DNA of 64,000 nucleotides, taken from contig CM070548.1 in the NCBI GenBank assembly GCA_036346405.1, positions 51,317,779 to 51,381,778 on the forward strand. Reading direction: 5' to 3'. Position 1 is the first letter of the stretch. Every line of letters begins with the position of its first letter. Origin of the DNA: Phyllostachys edulis. Taxonomy: Eukaryota > Streptophyta > Magnoliopsida > Poales > Poaceae. The position numbers were made by a program, and so were the translations under genes. Under the pieces are notes generated by a model. That model had not been told where the DNA came from and ran no database searches. It saw nothing but the letters and a program-made list of their open reading frames with translations. Positions 34,791-46,835 of the stretch are shown here, in pieces.

Positions 34791-37577
34791 CGCACGTGGA
34801 ATAATTACATTCTCTCAAACTTGATTCATTTGTCATAGGAAACCTTTACTTCATTATGATGGAATATCTTTTAGGACATGATAGATATTGAATAATCTTA
34901 GATGATTGATTAAGTCGTGTTTATTCATTCCATAGAATTTGCTCTTTTGGTTTTGTGCCAATTTTGGATAATTATCTTGCTATGTTTGCTAGAAATTAGT
35001 GTTAAATGTTGTTAAAACTGATAGTTAGGTTAGGTTAGTGGCATTTTGGGCTCAGTGTTGGGCCTGGGTGTTACAATAGATTTGAAAAAAGAAGTATAAT
35101 AATTAAAATAGTAGGATCAATATGGTCAAAGGGGTTACTTGCCTTGCTCTGGTTGCTCTGAATATGAGGATGGAATATCGTTGTAAAAATCGTCCGAACA
35201 ATCAACATCTAAACAAAAGAGCCAGAAGCAAATTAATTAAAATAATTTAAACAGTAACAAAATCTAAATATTTTTGCATATTAAGGTAGATCATGATTTT
35301 ATATAAATTTAGAAAAAAGAATCATCTCATTTGGAGTTTTTATGCAAAAGTTATTAAGGTTTTAATTTGCTTCGGTTTGAAAATTCTAGAGAAAAACAAA
35401 AAGGTGACATCGATAACGTATTTCTGATTTTTACACTTTCTAGTAGAGAAAGTGTATTTGTTCCTACGTTCTACCAAGGGTTACGCTTTCCAGTAAAGAA
35501 AACATATTTCCTTTAAAAGTGAAAGCGGATTTTCTATTTTCTTCTGATTTTTCATTAATCTTACAGGTGAGGCCTACCTGTGAGTGACTGATATCTTAAA
35601 CACGTTTAAAATTAGATTTTTTATTACTTTTGCAATCGGTCCCACATATCATCGACTTAGTTATTTTTAACTACTATCATTTAGGGCTAACTATCGTTTT
35701 AAACCTATGGGTCCCACTAGCAAATAGAGAGGGCGAGTTGAGCAGCACGTGCGAGTGACCGCGAGGAAGAGAGGCTCGCTGGCAATGAAGCTCACGCAGA
35801 AAGGACCGGGAAAGTTCAAAAATGGGTAGAGGGGACCAGGGCGATGCGAGGGAAAGTGTAGGTGGCTGGAGAGATGGACGGAGTTAGCGATGCAGCGGTG
35901 AGTGGTGGCGGGGACTCTCAGGTGAAACATGGCATTCACGCTAGGGACTAACACAAGGTGGCTGTGGGGTTTAAACCTGCTCAGGGTGGCACCGCAAAGG
36001 TTTCAGGTATGGATCGGGGCCCTTTGGTCACCTGAGGCGAGCCAGCGGTAATGTCCTACAATGGCACCATAGGCCTCACCGACGATTTTAGCACAAACGC
36101 TCTACATTACTGAAATTAAATGATGCTTATGCTCCAGTAGCTCAGCACGATCATGAGGAAGCTGAGAACGAGGTCAAAGGCGTTTTGGAATGGCTTGTCG
36201 ACGTTGAGCCACGGTGGAGTAGAGGGGTTCAACATTGGCAGCTCATCACTGCAACAGGATGCTACAAGAAGCTTTGTGTTAGGTTTTTGAGGTGCTAAGG
36301 ATGGTGTAGATGCGAGGAATTGGACTGAGGTTCACCGGTCTTCAAAGAAGAATGGAAAGGGCGGCGGTGGCTGTGAATGGGTAAGTTGAAGTGTAGCTCG
36401 GATTTGGGGGCAAAATTGGCTGCATTAAGTGGGGGTAAAGCATCAGTAGGGTATGGAACAGGTGATGACATGGTCGTCTTGAGTTTTAACTCAACAGAGA
36501 GACTAGGACATGGTGGTGAGCTTGAGTGCACATCAGTGCTAAGGACGAAGGTGGTCAGAACCATGCTACAAGACTCCTGAGGCTGCATTAAGAACAGAGA
36601 AGGAGTGAGTGAAGCACAAGGATCATGACGACACAGGTGTCATGGCTGAGGAAGCTCACCAGAGAAAGAACAAGGTGGAGGCGTGCTCACCGGTGTAGAG
36701 AACGACACACATGTTCCTATGAAACAAAGGAGTTGCGAAGCTCGGGCTAGCGCGAAATGGAACGGGGTAGGCTAAGAAAGAAGGTGCACGCGATGGGGCT
36801 TAAGTAGGTGTGACAATTTTGCAAGAAGAATGACGACATGCCGGCGGACAATGCGAGAAACTCATGGCGCAGCTCTGGTCTTTTCGCCTATGCAGGAGTT
36901 GGCCACCATTAAGGAGGTAGCTAAGCATGGGCGGAGCCAGGCGAGGTGATGGGAGCAATTGAGTGGCGAAAACCGTCGGCGGCGAGGTGAAACGATGGGC
37001 GAACAAGTGGAGCTGGTGCGAGTGCACACTGGCAAGGGTGAGCGGAGGTGGAAGAAAGGTTTTGGTGTGTGGGTCCCACACGTCAGCGAGAGGAGAGAGG
37101 GAAATTAAATTAGGTTTTTTTTAATGGAATTAAAGGCTGAAGGTTCTGCTGAATTTTGGTACCAAGCAAACAAGGTCCTAAATTTATCAAAAAAGTTTTT
37201 GAGGGCTCCTGACCTAGTGTAGTGGCTTTTGTAAATTTTTAGAACATTATCTTTGTCTGTGATTTCCTCGAAAATTCTTACAAGTTTTTGTTTTCATGGA
37301 ATTGCATTGTTAGTTTGTTACCCTTGATGAAAACCTACAAAAGTTGCTTAATAAATATTTCCCTAAGCAAATATGCCCAAAATAATTCTCTCACTTATTC
37401 TCATTCTGTTTTCTCTAAAATTCTTTCAAGTGCATGTTTGTATGGATTTCATTATTTGCATTATACAAAAGTTCAAAAATCTTGCATGGTTAGTTTCTCT
37501 TGTAAAATATGCTCAAAAATTATTTTCTCATTCAATTCTATTATGTCTTCCCAAATTGTGAATTTTGGGATGTTACA

Positions 37578-39561
37578 ATCAGTGTGGTGGAGGATAGTGT
37601 TATATAGACTTCAAGTCTTAGGGTTGAAGTTATTCTGTACTTATTTGAGGAATATGATGTTTTCTAGCCAAAGTGGTCCATCAGAGATCAACATATGACT
37701 AAGCTTGTTCCGATGCCACTGAGAAAAAATAGTTTCCCTTTTGCCATCCGGGCATCCGTGCACTACAAGCTAGTGAATTGAGGCTTATTAGATATCAAGA
37801 GTACATGTCCAATATTTTGTTAGCAAGACATGACAATATAATTTCAATTTTCAGGCATAATGTTTACAAAATTTATTCCATGCAAGATTAATTATTTTAC
37901 TACAAGTAAAATATGTTGCTGTCAATATGTTCTATTAAGCAGATTTAATGAACTATTCAGTAGTAGATAAGACTTTAATAAAACAACTTAGACCATTATA
38001 TTATTTTATGGCATCTGGGAAATAACAATCTAATTCATAAGGTTTCAACATAAGGTAAAAGATAAGAGATACTCTTCATCAGTAGGACCAAGCTCGGCAG
38101 GAGCTGAATTTATACTACTAATGCGACTCGTGCAAGAAAGCGACATCTTTACAAAGCTAAGGAATAACTTAGGAGATTGCTACAGGTCTCCATAGAACAT
38201 AGCATGAGTTTATCAATAGCTACCATCCAGGACTAGCAAATTTCCACTTAGTGATGTCAAACATATCCTACAATATTTATGCATTTTTCTATATGTTTAC
38301 AGCTGGTAAAACATTTTAAATGCATGAAATGACTACAAAATAGTAAATATTAATTTTATCTATTCAATATATAATTTTATACATTTCCCATAATTGTTTT
38401 CGTATTTTTAGGATTTTTCTAATAATTTTTAAGGTTTGGGAGCAATTTTCAAAATTACTAAACCCATTAATTAATTTCCCAACCACACAATACCAGGGAA
38501 AAAGAAACCATAAAAATATGATGCTTCCAAGGTGTACTAGGTCTAAGGTTTCACAATATATGGAAGCTCACATACCTTACAAATTGAGTTTCTACGATTA
38601 ATTTAAGGTTATTGCAAAAATAATGAATAATATCAAAACAAATAACCATAAGCCGAGGGTCTAGGTTATAAAATAACCATAAAAATATTGGTCCCACGTA
38701 AAAATCAGATTTTCGAAGGGTTATTCTGTAAGAATGGATGAAAAATCCGAAATCCTTTGTAATTTTTCAAAACTTTAGGGGGGTTTCTGCAAAATTTTCT
38801 TAACCGCAATAGTTTCCTCCTAATTTTTAGAACTCCGAGGGCCTTTTTGCAAAATATTCAGTATTTCATTTTTTTCTTTCTCTGTATCCTTTTTTCTCTC
38901 TTTCGGCCATGGGCCGGGCCGACCCACAACCTTGCCGGCCTACTAGGCCTAGTCAAAATGCTGCGCAAGCAGGGGGGCAAGGTTCCCCCCTACAAGGCAT
39001 GTGTGTGGTGGTGCCAACGGGACGCAAGGGAGCTACACGGTGGGCGAGCGGGCGCAGCGGTGGCTCATCGGCGGAGGTGGCGGCGTCGCGGCACGGCGGC
39101 GTCGCGTCGATTTAGGCTCACGCGACGAGCGCGACGGCGGCGTGTCGGTGGAGTTTGCAGCGGCTGCAGGTGCTACGTTGCGGCACGAAGGCGCGATGGC
39201 TTTGGGCTTCCGTGCTGGGCATGACGTGGTTCGCCGGGCGCAGCCTGAGCACAACAGGTGCATTAGTGGCGGCACAAGTACGGCCGTGGTGTAGCGGTGG
39301 GCTTATGCAGTGGAGGGCGCATGGTGGATGGTGTCTGGCCAGGGCGGTGCCGGCGATTGCTGTTTTTTCTTCTTGTTGTTGTATGAACAGCAATTCACGA
39401 ACAAAAACAATGATTCATATAAATTGAACAATAAACCGGAGAAAAAAACGATCCGATTGGATCTTGGGAATTAGCAAATTTAATCGACGAGATAAATCTA
39501 GCAACAAAAAGATTAGGATTATCATACCGATCGTTGAAGAGCAATCATGTTGATAACGTGT
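37578..39561. other. Unresolved non-coding stretch
   Basis: This is the sequence into which LTR A (left) and the pol-less element (right) were inserted. 37578-38880 is AT-rich without recognisable motifs. 38881-39330 is GC-rich with overlapping Arg/Ala-rich frames on both strands that look like composition artefacts. On the minus strand 39400-39561 resembles a copia leader: CACGTTATCAACATGATT at 39542-39559 is close to the CACGTTATCAGCACGA that follows the LTR in some plant copia elements. I see no host gene. Confidence 0.4.
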
Positions 39562-39893
39562 TGAGAAATAGCGGTAGTCATCACGTTGCTAACTAGAAGA
39601 TCAATCTACACTACTACAGAAAAGGTCTTAGTTCCATCACCAGCTCCTTTTCCATCACCGACTCCACCCAGTCCAGAAGAAAGGCGTCGAATCATCGGCG
39701 ATCGTCAAGAGTATCTTCATCGCTTCATTCTAGCAGTTCGTCCAGAGTCTCCACCAGCAGTTCACAACTCGTGGGTGTTCTACAACGACTCGGAGCTAGA
39801 AGTTGAAGGGTGAAGGGTCTTCATTCTCTAGCCCAGAGTGGGAGCCATCCTATTAGAGTCTTTAGTAGCACTTTTAGATCGTTGTTGCAATTA
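39562..39893. mobile_element. Possible copia LTR edge and CACTA end (tentative)
   Basis: If the minus-strand CACGTTATCA motif is a primer-binding region, a minus-strand copia LTR would start at 39562 (TGAGAAATAG). At 39611 the sequence reads CACTACTACAGAAAAGG, which looks like a grass CACTA terminus, but no subterminal repeats follow. An open frame 39586-39813 (75 codons) ends ..NSWVFYNDSELEVEG; I do not recognise it. AATTA at 39889-39893 would be one side of the duplication of the next element. Confidence 0.3.
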
Positions 39894-40078
39894 TGTCAAA
39901 CCCGGATTTTGAGAATCCAAATCCTCTGTGAAAACACTGTACTATTTCCTGGATCAGTAGATATCACTCACAGATACATCACTGAATCAAATTATACGTG
40001 GCGTAGATTAAACCACACCATTCATTAATTAACACCATAGAGTTTACATAGACTGCATCAAGTCGGGTTTTACAATAA

Positions 40079-40399
40079 GGCCGAATAGGCCAAGGATTAC
40101 ATTACAAAAGTGGAAGCGACAATGGAAGCAAAAGGGGTAGAGTACATCTCTCCGTAGACAAGCGACTGGGGAAACCCGTGTGCGTCCGATATTACCCAAG
40201 ACTCAGATAATATAGGATGCACGCAAGCACCAACGAAGTCAACTAGACTAGGACGAGACTAGAACAACTAAGACTAACTACGCTTCATCATCTCCTGGGC
40301 CTCCAGCTTCTGGATCCTCGTAGTATGCGTAGTCTTCAGGGTTTCCTGCTTCTGAGGGTTTTAGGGGAAAGAGCGAGAATGAGCACAACTTCCGTGCTC
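40079..40399 (-). other. Conserved LTR palindrome and hairpin module (pol-less element)
   Basis: GGCCGAATAGGCC at 40079-40091 (again at 54392-54404 in the other LTR) and GAGCAC-AACTTCC-GTGCTC at 40381-40399. Compared with GAGTAC/GTACTC elsewhere, both arms have changed in a way that keeps pairing. Confidence 0.7.
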
Positions 40400-42540
40400 A
40401 CGAGCCAACACACAATGCAATAACATAAATGCAAGGCTAAACAAGGATGGCTCGGATTCTTTTATTTGCTAAAGCAATATTTTCAATTAATCATAATTAC
40501 AAATTCCTATCACTTAGCATTTTTAACCAAATTGCATTTTATTAAAGAGAGTAATTGTGCAACATTTATTCCAGTAGAGGTTCCCTCCATCGAAAACTCT
40601 ACCTATGCTTCATTTGATTGGAGCTACCTGTAATACCTCAAATTCCAATTAGAGAGAATATTATTCGGGAGAGGGAAATTTATTCAATATCGAATGCAAC
40701 AAAGTTTAGAGCTGGAAATAAGTTCAAAATTTAGATTTTTTGAGAGAGTTTTGGGCCGCCAACCCATAGTCGTGGGGGAAAGAGTCGGCCTTAGAGGCCC
40801 ATGGCCCATGGAAGGCTGGTAGCCCACTTGAAGGCAAGGAAGGGGGGAGGGGTCAAGCCACAAACCATAGTATGCTACAGTGCCATCACTCCTGCTACAG
40901 TGCCCACGCCACTATAATAGCCACGCCCTTGGTGGTCGCTGCTATCTCCGGTGTTTCCCCTACAAATTGGCCGGCCATAAGGAAGAGGATGGAAGGGGGA
41001 GAAGAGAGGAGAAGGGAGAGGAAGGAGAGCTTCTTCGTGGGTTTTTGTTCAGCGTCTTCCAGGGGTTCTACAAGGGTAACGAAAGCCATTCTTCATTGTA
41101 TGATTCATAATAGATGCGAATTCGATTACGTTTAGTAGATCAGTTCCTTGCTCCAATTAGATCAATTCTGTCCAATACCTTGCGCGACGGTTTTCATGTG
41201 TTTATCCCACGAATCTGAAGATCCCATCTCCTGGAGTTATCTGGGAATCATTCTTAGCTTTCCGTAGCCTCCAAGATCACTAAATTCTGATTTACGGTTC
41301 AAACGTTATGCTAGATTCTTTCCTGCTGTCCTGAAATATGACGAGAATTATCACTAAAGATGTTTATTAAAATATGATTTGGTTAGGATCAAATTCAGAC
41401 TTGTTTCCCAAAAACATTTCTGTAGATAATTTTATCATCTTTCCATATTGATAAAGAACACTCTATTTGGACTTGTAGAACAAAAGATATGATCATTTCT
41501 TTACTGCTGTTTATTTCTGTTAGGCAGATTCTATAATAGAATTTCATCTAATTTTTAGCCTAATATTTTGGTCGATTTAGAGAATTCACCCAACTAGTTT
41601 AATGTGTATATTTTCGTTATCTTTTCATAGGATTTGAGCTCACTCCGTTTCCTCTCTCAGATCAAAAGTTATGGTGTTTTTAGTTCTGCTGTCCCGTTTA
41701 TCATCGCGCTAGACTGTTGGTTTAATTGGGTAGATCGACTTTGTGGACCCTGGGGTTAGGATGCTGCGATTAAGCATTTCGAGTGACGTCCTATTCACGT
41801 GGTTCCTTATTCAAGTAATTCAATTGTGTAGGAGAAGAGGGTTTGAGATTACTGGCTTCGTCCTTGCCTCCTAATGCATCACAATTCGAAAGGCAAGTAC
41901 AATTGATTTGTCTTGATTGCTATTTGTTCCACATCATTGACGAATGTGCAATGGGTATTTCTGGTATTTCTTGTTTCCCTTCACAATTGATATACCATGA
42001 TTATTCGGTAATATGTTTAAGTTTGATATATTCATTCATTCCTTCTTTCATATACACCCATGGGAGTTGGTACTGAAGTACCATTATTCCAATATGGGCA
42101 AGTACCTTGTGATTCTTATTATTGGTGAATGCTAAGTGCTTGTTGTTCATACTGTTATTTCTATGATCCATGAGTAGATTCAATGCTTCATGTTCTTTTC
42201 ACGTTCGTTACTCCATGTTTAATGAGATGATGTCTTTCATTATACATAATTCATTCCATTCATTCATTGTTCATGTTTCATCCATGGGAGTGGAATGTAA
42301 AGACCCATCAATTCTAGTATGGGCACGTAAGACCCACCATTCCAATGTGGGCAGATTTGGATCCCCGTATGAAACGTTCTTCATATGGGCCTTGGATCCC
42401 CACTTTTTGTTAAATGCGGGCCTAAGTGAACACCGATGGGTGTGTCACTAGCTATACCGATATAAGCAGAAGCGGAGTTCATGCATTTCATTCATTCATA
42501 TGATTTCTGTTATTCTAAATTCATATTCTATAATATGACT

Positions 42541-42665
42541 ATTATGTTCCTATTCGTTCATTCTACATTCGAATTCTATCATGTGATGATATGTTCATAT
42601 TCGTTCATTCTACATTCGAATTCTATTATGTGATGTTATGTTCTTACTCGTTCATTCTATTACGT
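42541..42665 (+). repeat. 47-bp tandem repeat, about 2.5 copies
   Basis: TCGTTCATTCTACATTCGAA starts at 42554 and 42601, with a partial third copy at 42648. The same repeat is in the 3' LTR near 48717-48840. Confidence 0.75.
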
Positions 42666-42705
42666 TCTTATTCACTATGGTTCATGTTGTTCTGTTGTAC
42701 TTGCT

Positions 42706-42780
42706 GAGTCGTGGACGCATTCTTGCCATGTTTACTTGTTTTAGGTAAACATCGAAGACGGCATGCTTGGGAGGGAATAG
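42706..42780 (+). other. Conserved LTR hairpin with downstream AG and GGGAGGGAATAG block (5' LTR)
   Basis: GAGTC-GTG-GACGC (one mismatch; the 3' LTR copy at 48885-48897 reads GACTC and pairs fully), then TTGTTTTAG/GTAA and GCATGCTTGGGAGGGAATAG (42761-42780). Confidence 0.6.
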
Positions 42781-43158
42781 TCACGAATCATTCATTCACT
42801 TCACACTATTCACTTGTTAATTAGATGAACCTGTTATTACCTTTCTTTCGATAATCTTTGGATTGTAATAACTAGAGTATGATGGTTGATGTTATCCTTT
42901 CTTATGATATTATTGAAATGGTAATTGCCTAAGATCTTCGTATAGTCTATTGATATGATTATCATAGATGATTCTTCATGATTAGGTAAATAGAGTCTGA
43001 TTTGTTGTTAAATTCTGTTTCAATTCTTATGTTCATTCTATCAATTGTTGATTCTTACTGGTTATTAGTTGATAGATGGATGAAAGTATTTCGTGTTTTT
43101 GATGTATGTTAGTCTTTTAGGTAATATCTTGGCTTCCGCATAGCCAGGGTGTTACAGT

Positions 43159-43170
43159 TGGTATCAGAGC
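43159..43170 (+). other. Primer-binding site of the LARD-like element
   Basis: TGGTATCAGAGC two bases after the 5' LTR; initiator tRNA-Met type. Confidence 0.9.
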
Positions 43171-43654
43171 GGGCTTTAGGTCCATGGTAAATAAAATATT
43201 AAATTGACACACTGTGCACAGTAGGTGGGGTTTGGGAAATCCGTTGCATCCGTATTTTTAGTGATATGTTTCATTATGTTGTACTATATTGAATTGCTTA
43301 TGTACTATCGTTCTTGTTGTTAATCTATGATATGATGTGATATTCTATATCTATGAATTTTCTTCTATGATTGTTATGAGATGATCTTGTATATTCATAA
43401 TTGATTATATTATTTATGCGTGTTGATAATGGATGTTAAGAAGTTGAGGTCGTGGTTGTTACTCTGGGATTCACCAGGTTACACCACCGTTTTTGGTTTG
43501 TGGTTAGGGGAGTAGTTACCCCGAGTACCATAGTTACAAGTGTTAAGCGTGAATTGCTTTGGAAAGTTGTTCTCTTCCTTGATTTTTGAATTTGGCCAAT
43601 TCTTGTCCTGTGGTAGTTGATGAATTTCCCTTGGGTTCGTGGTTCATTGTAGTT

Positions 43655-44330
43655 GATGGGTTTCAACAGGTCTCTAATTGTTCTCTGAAACAATTATCGT
43701 TCTTCTACTGTTGAGTTGCTTTTACTAATTGTGATCGTTGTCTTTTGGCAAGATCGATATTTCCATGGTTGTTCCTTCTTTCTTATTGGAAAAGAATGAC
43801 TCATTTATTCATTTGATACTTTGGGTAATGAAAGTTCTCCGTTGCAAGTTTGTTAACATGAGAAAGTTTCAGCTCCATGTATTTCTTTTGGATCATTCCG
43901 CGTGTTGAAGTTTAATGCATCTCTTTTTTGAAGAAAAGTGTTAAAATCCTTTTGCGACACCTTGTTATGGTTAAGTCGGAGATTGTAGTCAAACAGAATG
44001 GTTGGGTATGGGTTTCCATTGGTCTCTAATTGTTTTTTAGAACAACTAATGTCTTTCCGACTGTTGAGCTCTCTTTGCTACTTATAAACATTGTTATTTA
44101 CAAGATTGTTCTCTTTCATGAGAATCCTATCTTTCTTGTTGATAAAGGGGACCTAGTTATCTGTTTGGTATTTTGGATAATGAGAATTATCTTTTACAAA
44201 GTTCATTAAAGAAAGTTTTGACTCTACTCATTTCTTTTGGAGTAGTTAGAGTGTTGGGGTTTAGAACCTTGTTCTTTGGAAAACGTGTCAAAACCCTTTG
44301 TAAAGTTGTGGTATTAAATGAGAAGTTGTA
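43655..44330 (+). repeat. Diverged tandem duplication, period about 352 bp
   Basis: TCTCTAATTGTT occurs at 43671 and 44023. The following blocks run parallel: an ACTGTTGAG.T.CTTT..CTA phrase, then ACAAGATTG/GCAAGATCG, TTTCTT(A/G)TTG, and TTGGAGTAG or TTGGATCATTC with GTGTTGAAGTTTA or GTGTTGGGGTTTA. The copies are substantially diverged, so the duplication is old. Confidence 0.65.
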
Positions 44331-46389
44331 AGAAAGGAAGTTAATTGATAATCTATAATGTCAAGTTGGGCTATTGTTTGTGGTAGCTGAAATTATTGTA
44401 AATAAAATGATGTATTGGATTGTCCTATTGCTTCTCAAGAAATTTCTGTGATTTAATCTTAAATGTTCTTTGGGTTGAGTTCGCAACATGAGGTTGCAAT
44501 CAAAGAAAATTATGTTGATTTCTTTAAGAGGAAATTAATCTGTTTAGTTTTCGTGAAATCCCGTAAATGAAAATGTTTCCAATTTTGTGGCTGAGATCAT
44601 TTTGATCTCATGTTTCTTGGGTAGTTGACCGGTTCCGAGCAAATATGACGTGTTGAAGAATTTTATTGGTTCTTAATTGGTTCTTGTGGTTTGGACTAAA
44701 GAACTTATCTTATTCATTGTAGCAAAGTGTTGTTATAGTCAAAGGATTAATTTCAGTGTTAAAGGAAAGAGTGCAGTAGGAGTATTTGAGAATTTGAGTC
44801 AAGTTTTGTAACTTGTGGTTATTTGAATCGTGCCTAAACTTTCTGCTCTTTCCACACAAGAGTTGTCGAGTTTCAATCGCAACATCATTTTCCTATTGGT
44901 TGTTATTTTCTATTTCCTTCTTGAGGGATGTGTGCCCTCAGCAATGAACTCAACTTTCATTTTCCAAGATCATTGTTATTGGATTATTTCTTTTGGTTTC
45001 GTGCTCGCTATGAGGAGCAATGTTTTCCTGTGTGACGAAGCTTGTCCTTGTTTGCCTCTTTCTTTTGAGAAAGGATCAGCAGTTTTATGTTGCAAAGTTT
45101 TACAAAGCGTATTTTGGCAACTGTTTGGTGGTGGTTAAGTATTTGTAGTGGTGAGATTTTGCTACCAAGCTATTGGAGGAGTAGTAGAAGATGAATTGGT
45201 TTTGACCTATACCTCTTGGAGGAAATTTGATTCCAATGGAATGTATGGTGTTGAAGTAAAACTGAATAGTGTTACGACTAAGTAGAACCTATGGTATAGT
45301 GTAGTTCCAGAACTTTGGTTCATGTTGAAATGCTAGGGATTATCAAAGGTATGGAAACCTTGATCAATTTTAGTGAGTAACTCAATTGGAAAGTATTGCG
45401 ATATTGTGTGGGTGATTCCGAATGATGTCAATGAGTGAGTATGTTAGACTTGTGGGGATGTTAGAGATTTAATCCGATGATTTCACTATCTGTTATAAGA
45501 GAAATTCGTTGTAGAGGTCTTGGAGGTTAAATTTGGGCTTTGCATTTTTATGCTAGACTTTTGGTCGCCCAAAGATTGTGTGTAGAGGAGATAGAAAACT
45601 GGAGTACTCTGAGCAGTGGAATGATTGTTGATAGAACCCTTCTGATGTAGTTCATGAGCGGGTGTACTGAGGATTCTGAGTTGTTATTCTGGAAAGTTGG
45701 AGTCGATGGGATTGCGTGCGATCTATTTTGAGGTGCTTTGGGTGCCTTCTATCAAAATAATTTCGTTAGTAGGAGGAGTTGTCTAGCAAGTTCGCTGAGG
45801 TCAATAGAGTCTCTCCACAAAGGTGTGGATGATGTAATTCGGTTCAAGCGTAATTTGAGGATGTTAAATTAAGAGGTTTGAACTCGTGTGGTATGTGATG
45901 AATTCGAATTCCAAGGTTTGAGAGAAAATTTATTCCTAAAAGAGAAACTGAGAAAATGGATGTTTTCTTGAGTAGTGAAGCGTTTTCTTTATTCTCGCTT
46001 GAGCTTTGTGCTGTTGACCGATGTCTTCTGCAATTTGAGTTGGCGCTGTGTTGACATGTGTGATTCTTTCCAGTTCAGACAGAATAAAAGAAATAGTTGA
46101 TTTTGGGATTCGAGTGTTTCTCCTTTGGCTTTCGTGGTGTTCATTCGCAAATTGTCTAATTAGAATGTTCAATTGATTTCGTGATGAACTGTCAATTTTG
46201 GATTTGATCCTTTTGGCGGAGAATTGGCATTGCGTGGTTGCAATGAAAACTCTTTATTTTCAATTGCATTCTCTTTGAAAAACAGCTATTTAAAAGTGAG
46301 TTCTGTTGCGCATTCTTGGTTAAAGGAGGTGCTCCTTGTTAGATGAAGAGTTCGATTTTTGAGCATGTTGTGTGTCTTTGTACCAAAGG

Positions 46390-46822
46390 GAAAGTTGGCC
46401 TAGGTACATTGGTTCATTTTCGACAGTTCCAGAAATTATGAAGTTGGTGTATCGCTTTGACTGTCTCAGGTCCATACGCGAGGAACGCAACGTCTGGTTT
46501 TCTGGTACTAAGTGAGCAACTAAGCAATTCCAAGCTTGGTATTTCATTAAAGATGTTGACCATCGAGTAGGGTCTTACCTTTGATTCTTTTCTAATGAGT
46601 GTACCTAGACATACCGGGTTGAGTATTAGGACAGACATCGTTTTGCGTCGTTTTGTTGTGGTCTCTTTGGTCCGAGAAAAAGGCCACTTCGGAGTTGGAG
46701 TCTCGCATGCGCGAACAATATCCAAATTTGTTCGTAGTGGGTACATGTTTATCCTTGTTCAAATTCCAGTTGCAGTTTTCTTTCGGTTAGTTCGTCGAGT
46801 AGATTCGGGATCGAATCCTGTT
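46390..46822 (+). pseudogene. Remnant of integrase C-terminus and chromodomain
   Basis: Read on the plus strand with frame changes, the text resembles the Tekay pol 3' end: GKLA at 46388-46399 (as before the GPY/F motif), LSIRTDIVLRRF near 46617-46655 (compare the chromodomain start PVRILD..), and ESRMREQYPNLF near 46697-46735 (compare RLRADYPSFF). The tryptophan of the chromodomain ATWE motif is Ser here. TTCGGGATCGAATCCTGTTAAGGGGGG before the LTR corresponds to the Tekay end CTCGGGACGAGATTTCTGTAAGGGGGG. No long frame remains, so it is non-functional. Confidence 0.6.
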
Positions 46823-46830
46823 AAGGGGGG
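46823..46830 (+). other. Polypurine tract of the LARD-like element
   Basis: AAGGGGGG, followed by TAGAA and the 3' LTR at 46836. Confidence 0.8.
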
Positions 46831-46835
46831 TAGAA

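Larger units (their letters stand above)
12130..35075 (+). mobile_element. Solo gypsy LTR B, plus strand, split by nested LTR C
   Basis: Starts TGTAACATCCC at 12130 and ends GGGCCTGGGTGTTACA at 35075, with a perfect target-site duplication ATAGA (12125-12129 and 35076-35080). Its own sequence is 12130-12516 plus 33115-35075, about 2.35 kb, close to the size of the related solo LTR at 9034. It has no internal-region motifs. The GC-rich 12300-12516/33115-33290 part, joined across the insertion, is a continuous Pro/Ala-rich low-complexity segment. The GAGTC hairpin is at 34718-34730. Confidence 0.85.
5164..37577 (-). mobile_element. LTR A: 5' LTR of a minus-strand gypsy element, split by three nested insertions
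   Basis: The LTR starts TGTCGGACCCCGGG at 5164 beside a PBS and ends ATTTTGGGATGTTACA at 37577. Its own sequence is 5164-5309, 8389-9033, 11327-12129 and 35081-37577, about 4.1 kb in total. The joints are supported by target-site duplications at each insertion and by continuity of the host text: GAGGTGTAC|AACTTTACCCAC is restored across the 9034-11321 insertion, a phrase also seen in other LTRs here (29376, 49507). It carries the GGCCGACTGGCC palindrome (8418-8429) and GAGTACA hairpin (8651-8667). The GC-rich 35700-37080 part has open frames without recognisable products. ATCAG (37578-37582) would be one side of its duplication. Confidence 0.75.
40629..43156 (+). repeat. 5' LTR of the LARD-like element
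   Basis: TGTAATACCTC to CAGGGTGTTACA, 2528 bp. It includes the GA-rich 40975-41035 stretch with incidental frames, a 47-bp tandem repeat (42541-42665) and the hairpin at 42706-42718. Confidence 0.9.

Noticed and set aside
37578..38880. Host gene or RNA gene between the two nests
   Set aside because: I looked on both strands for tRNA-like, coding or splice-supported structure and found none that I could support.
39611..39627. CACTACTACAGAAAAGG as a definite CACTA terminus
   Set aside because: The end motif fits, but no subterminal repeats or partner end are visible before the next LTR at 39894. Kept only as tentative.
39586..39813. 75-codon frame as a host gene exon
   Set aside because: Short, no recognised domain, no splice partners, and flanked by element edges on both sides.
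44830..45138. 102-codon frame in the LARD-like element as an envelope-like protein
   Set aside because: It has hydrophobic stretches but no recognisable family, sits in a decayed internal region, and is not near the usual position after pol.
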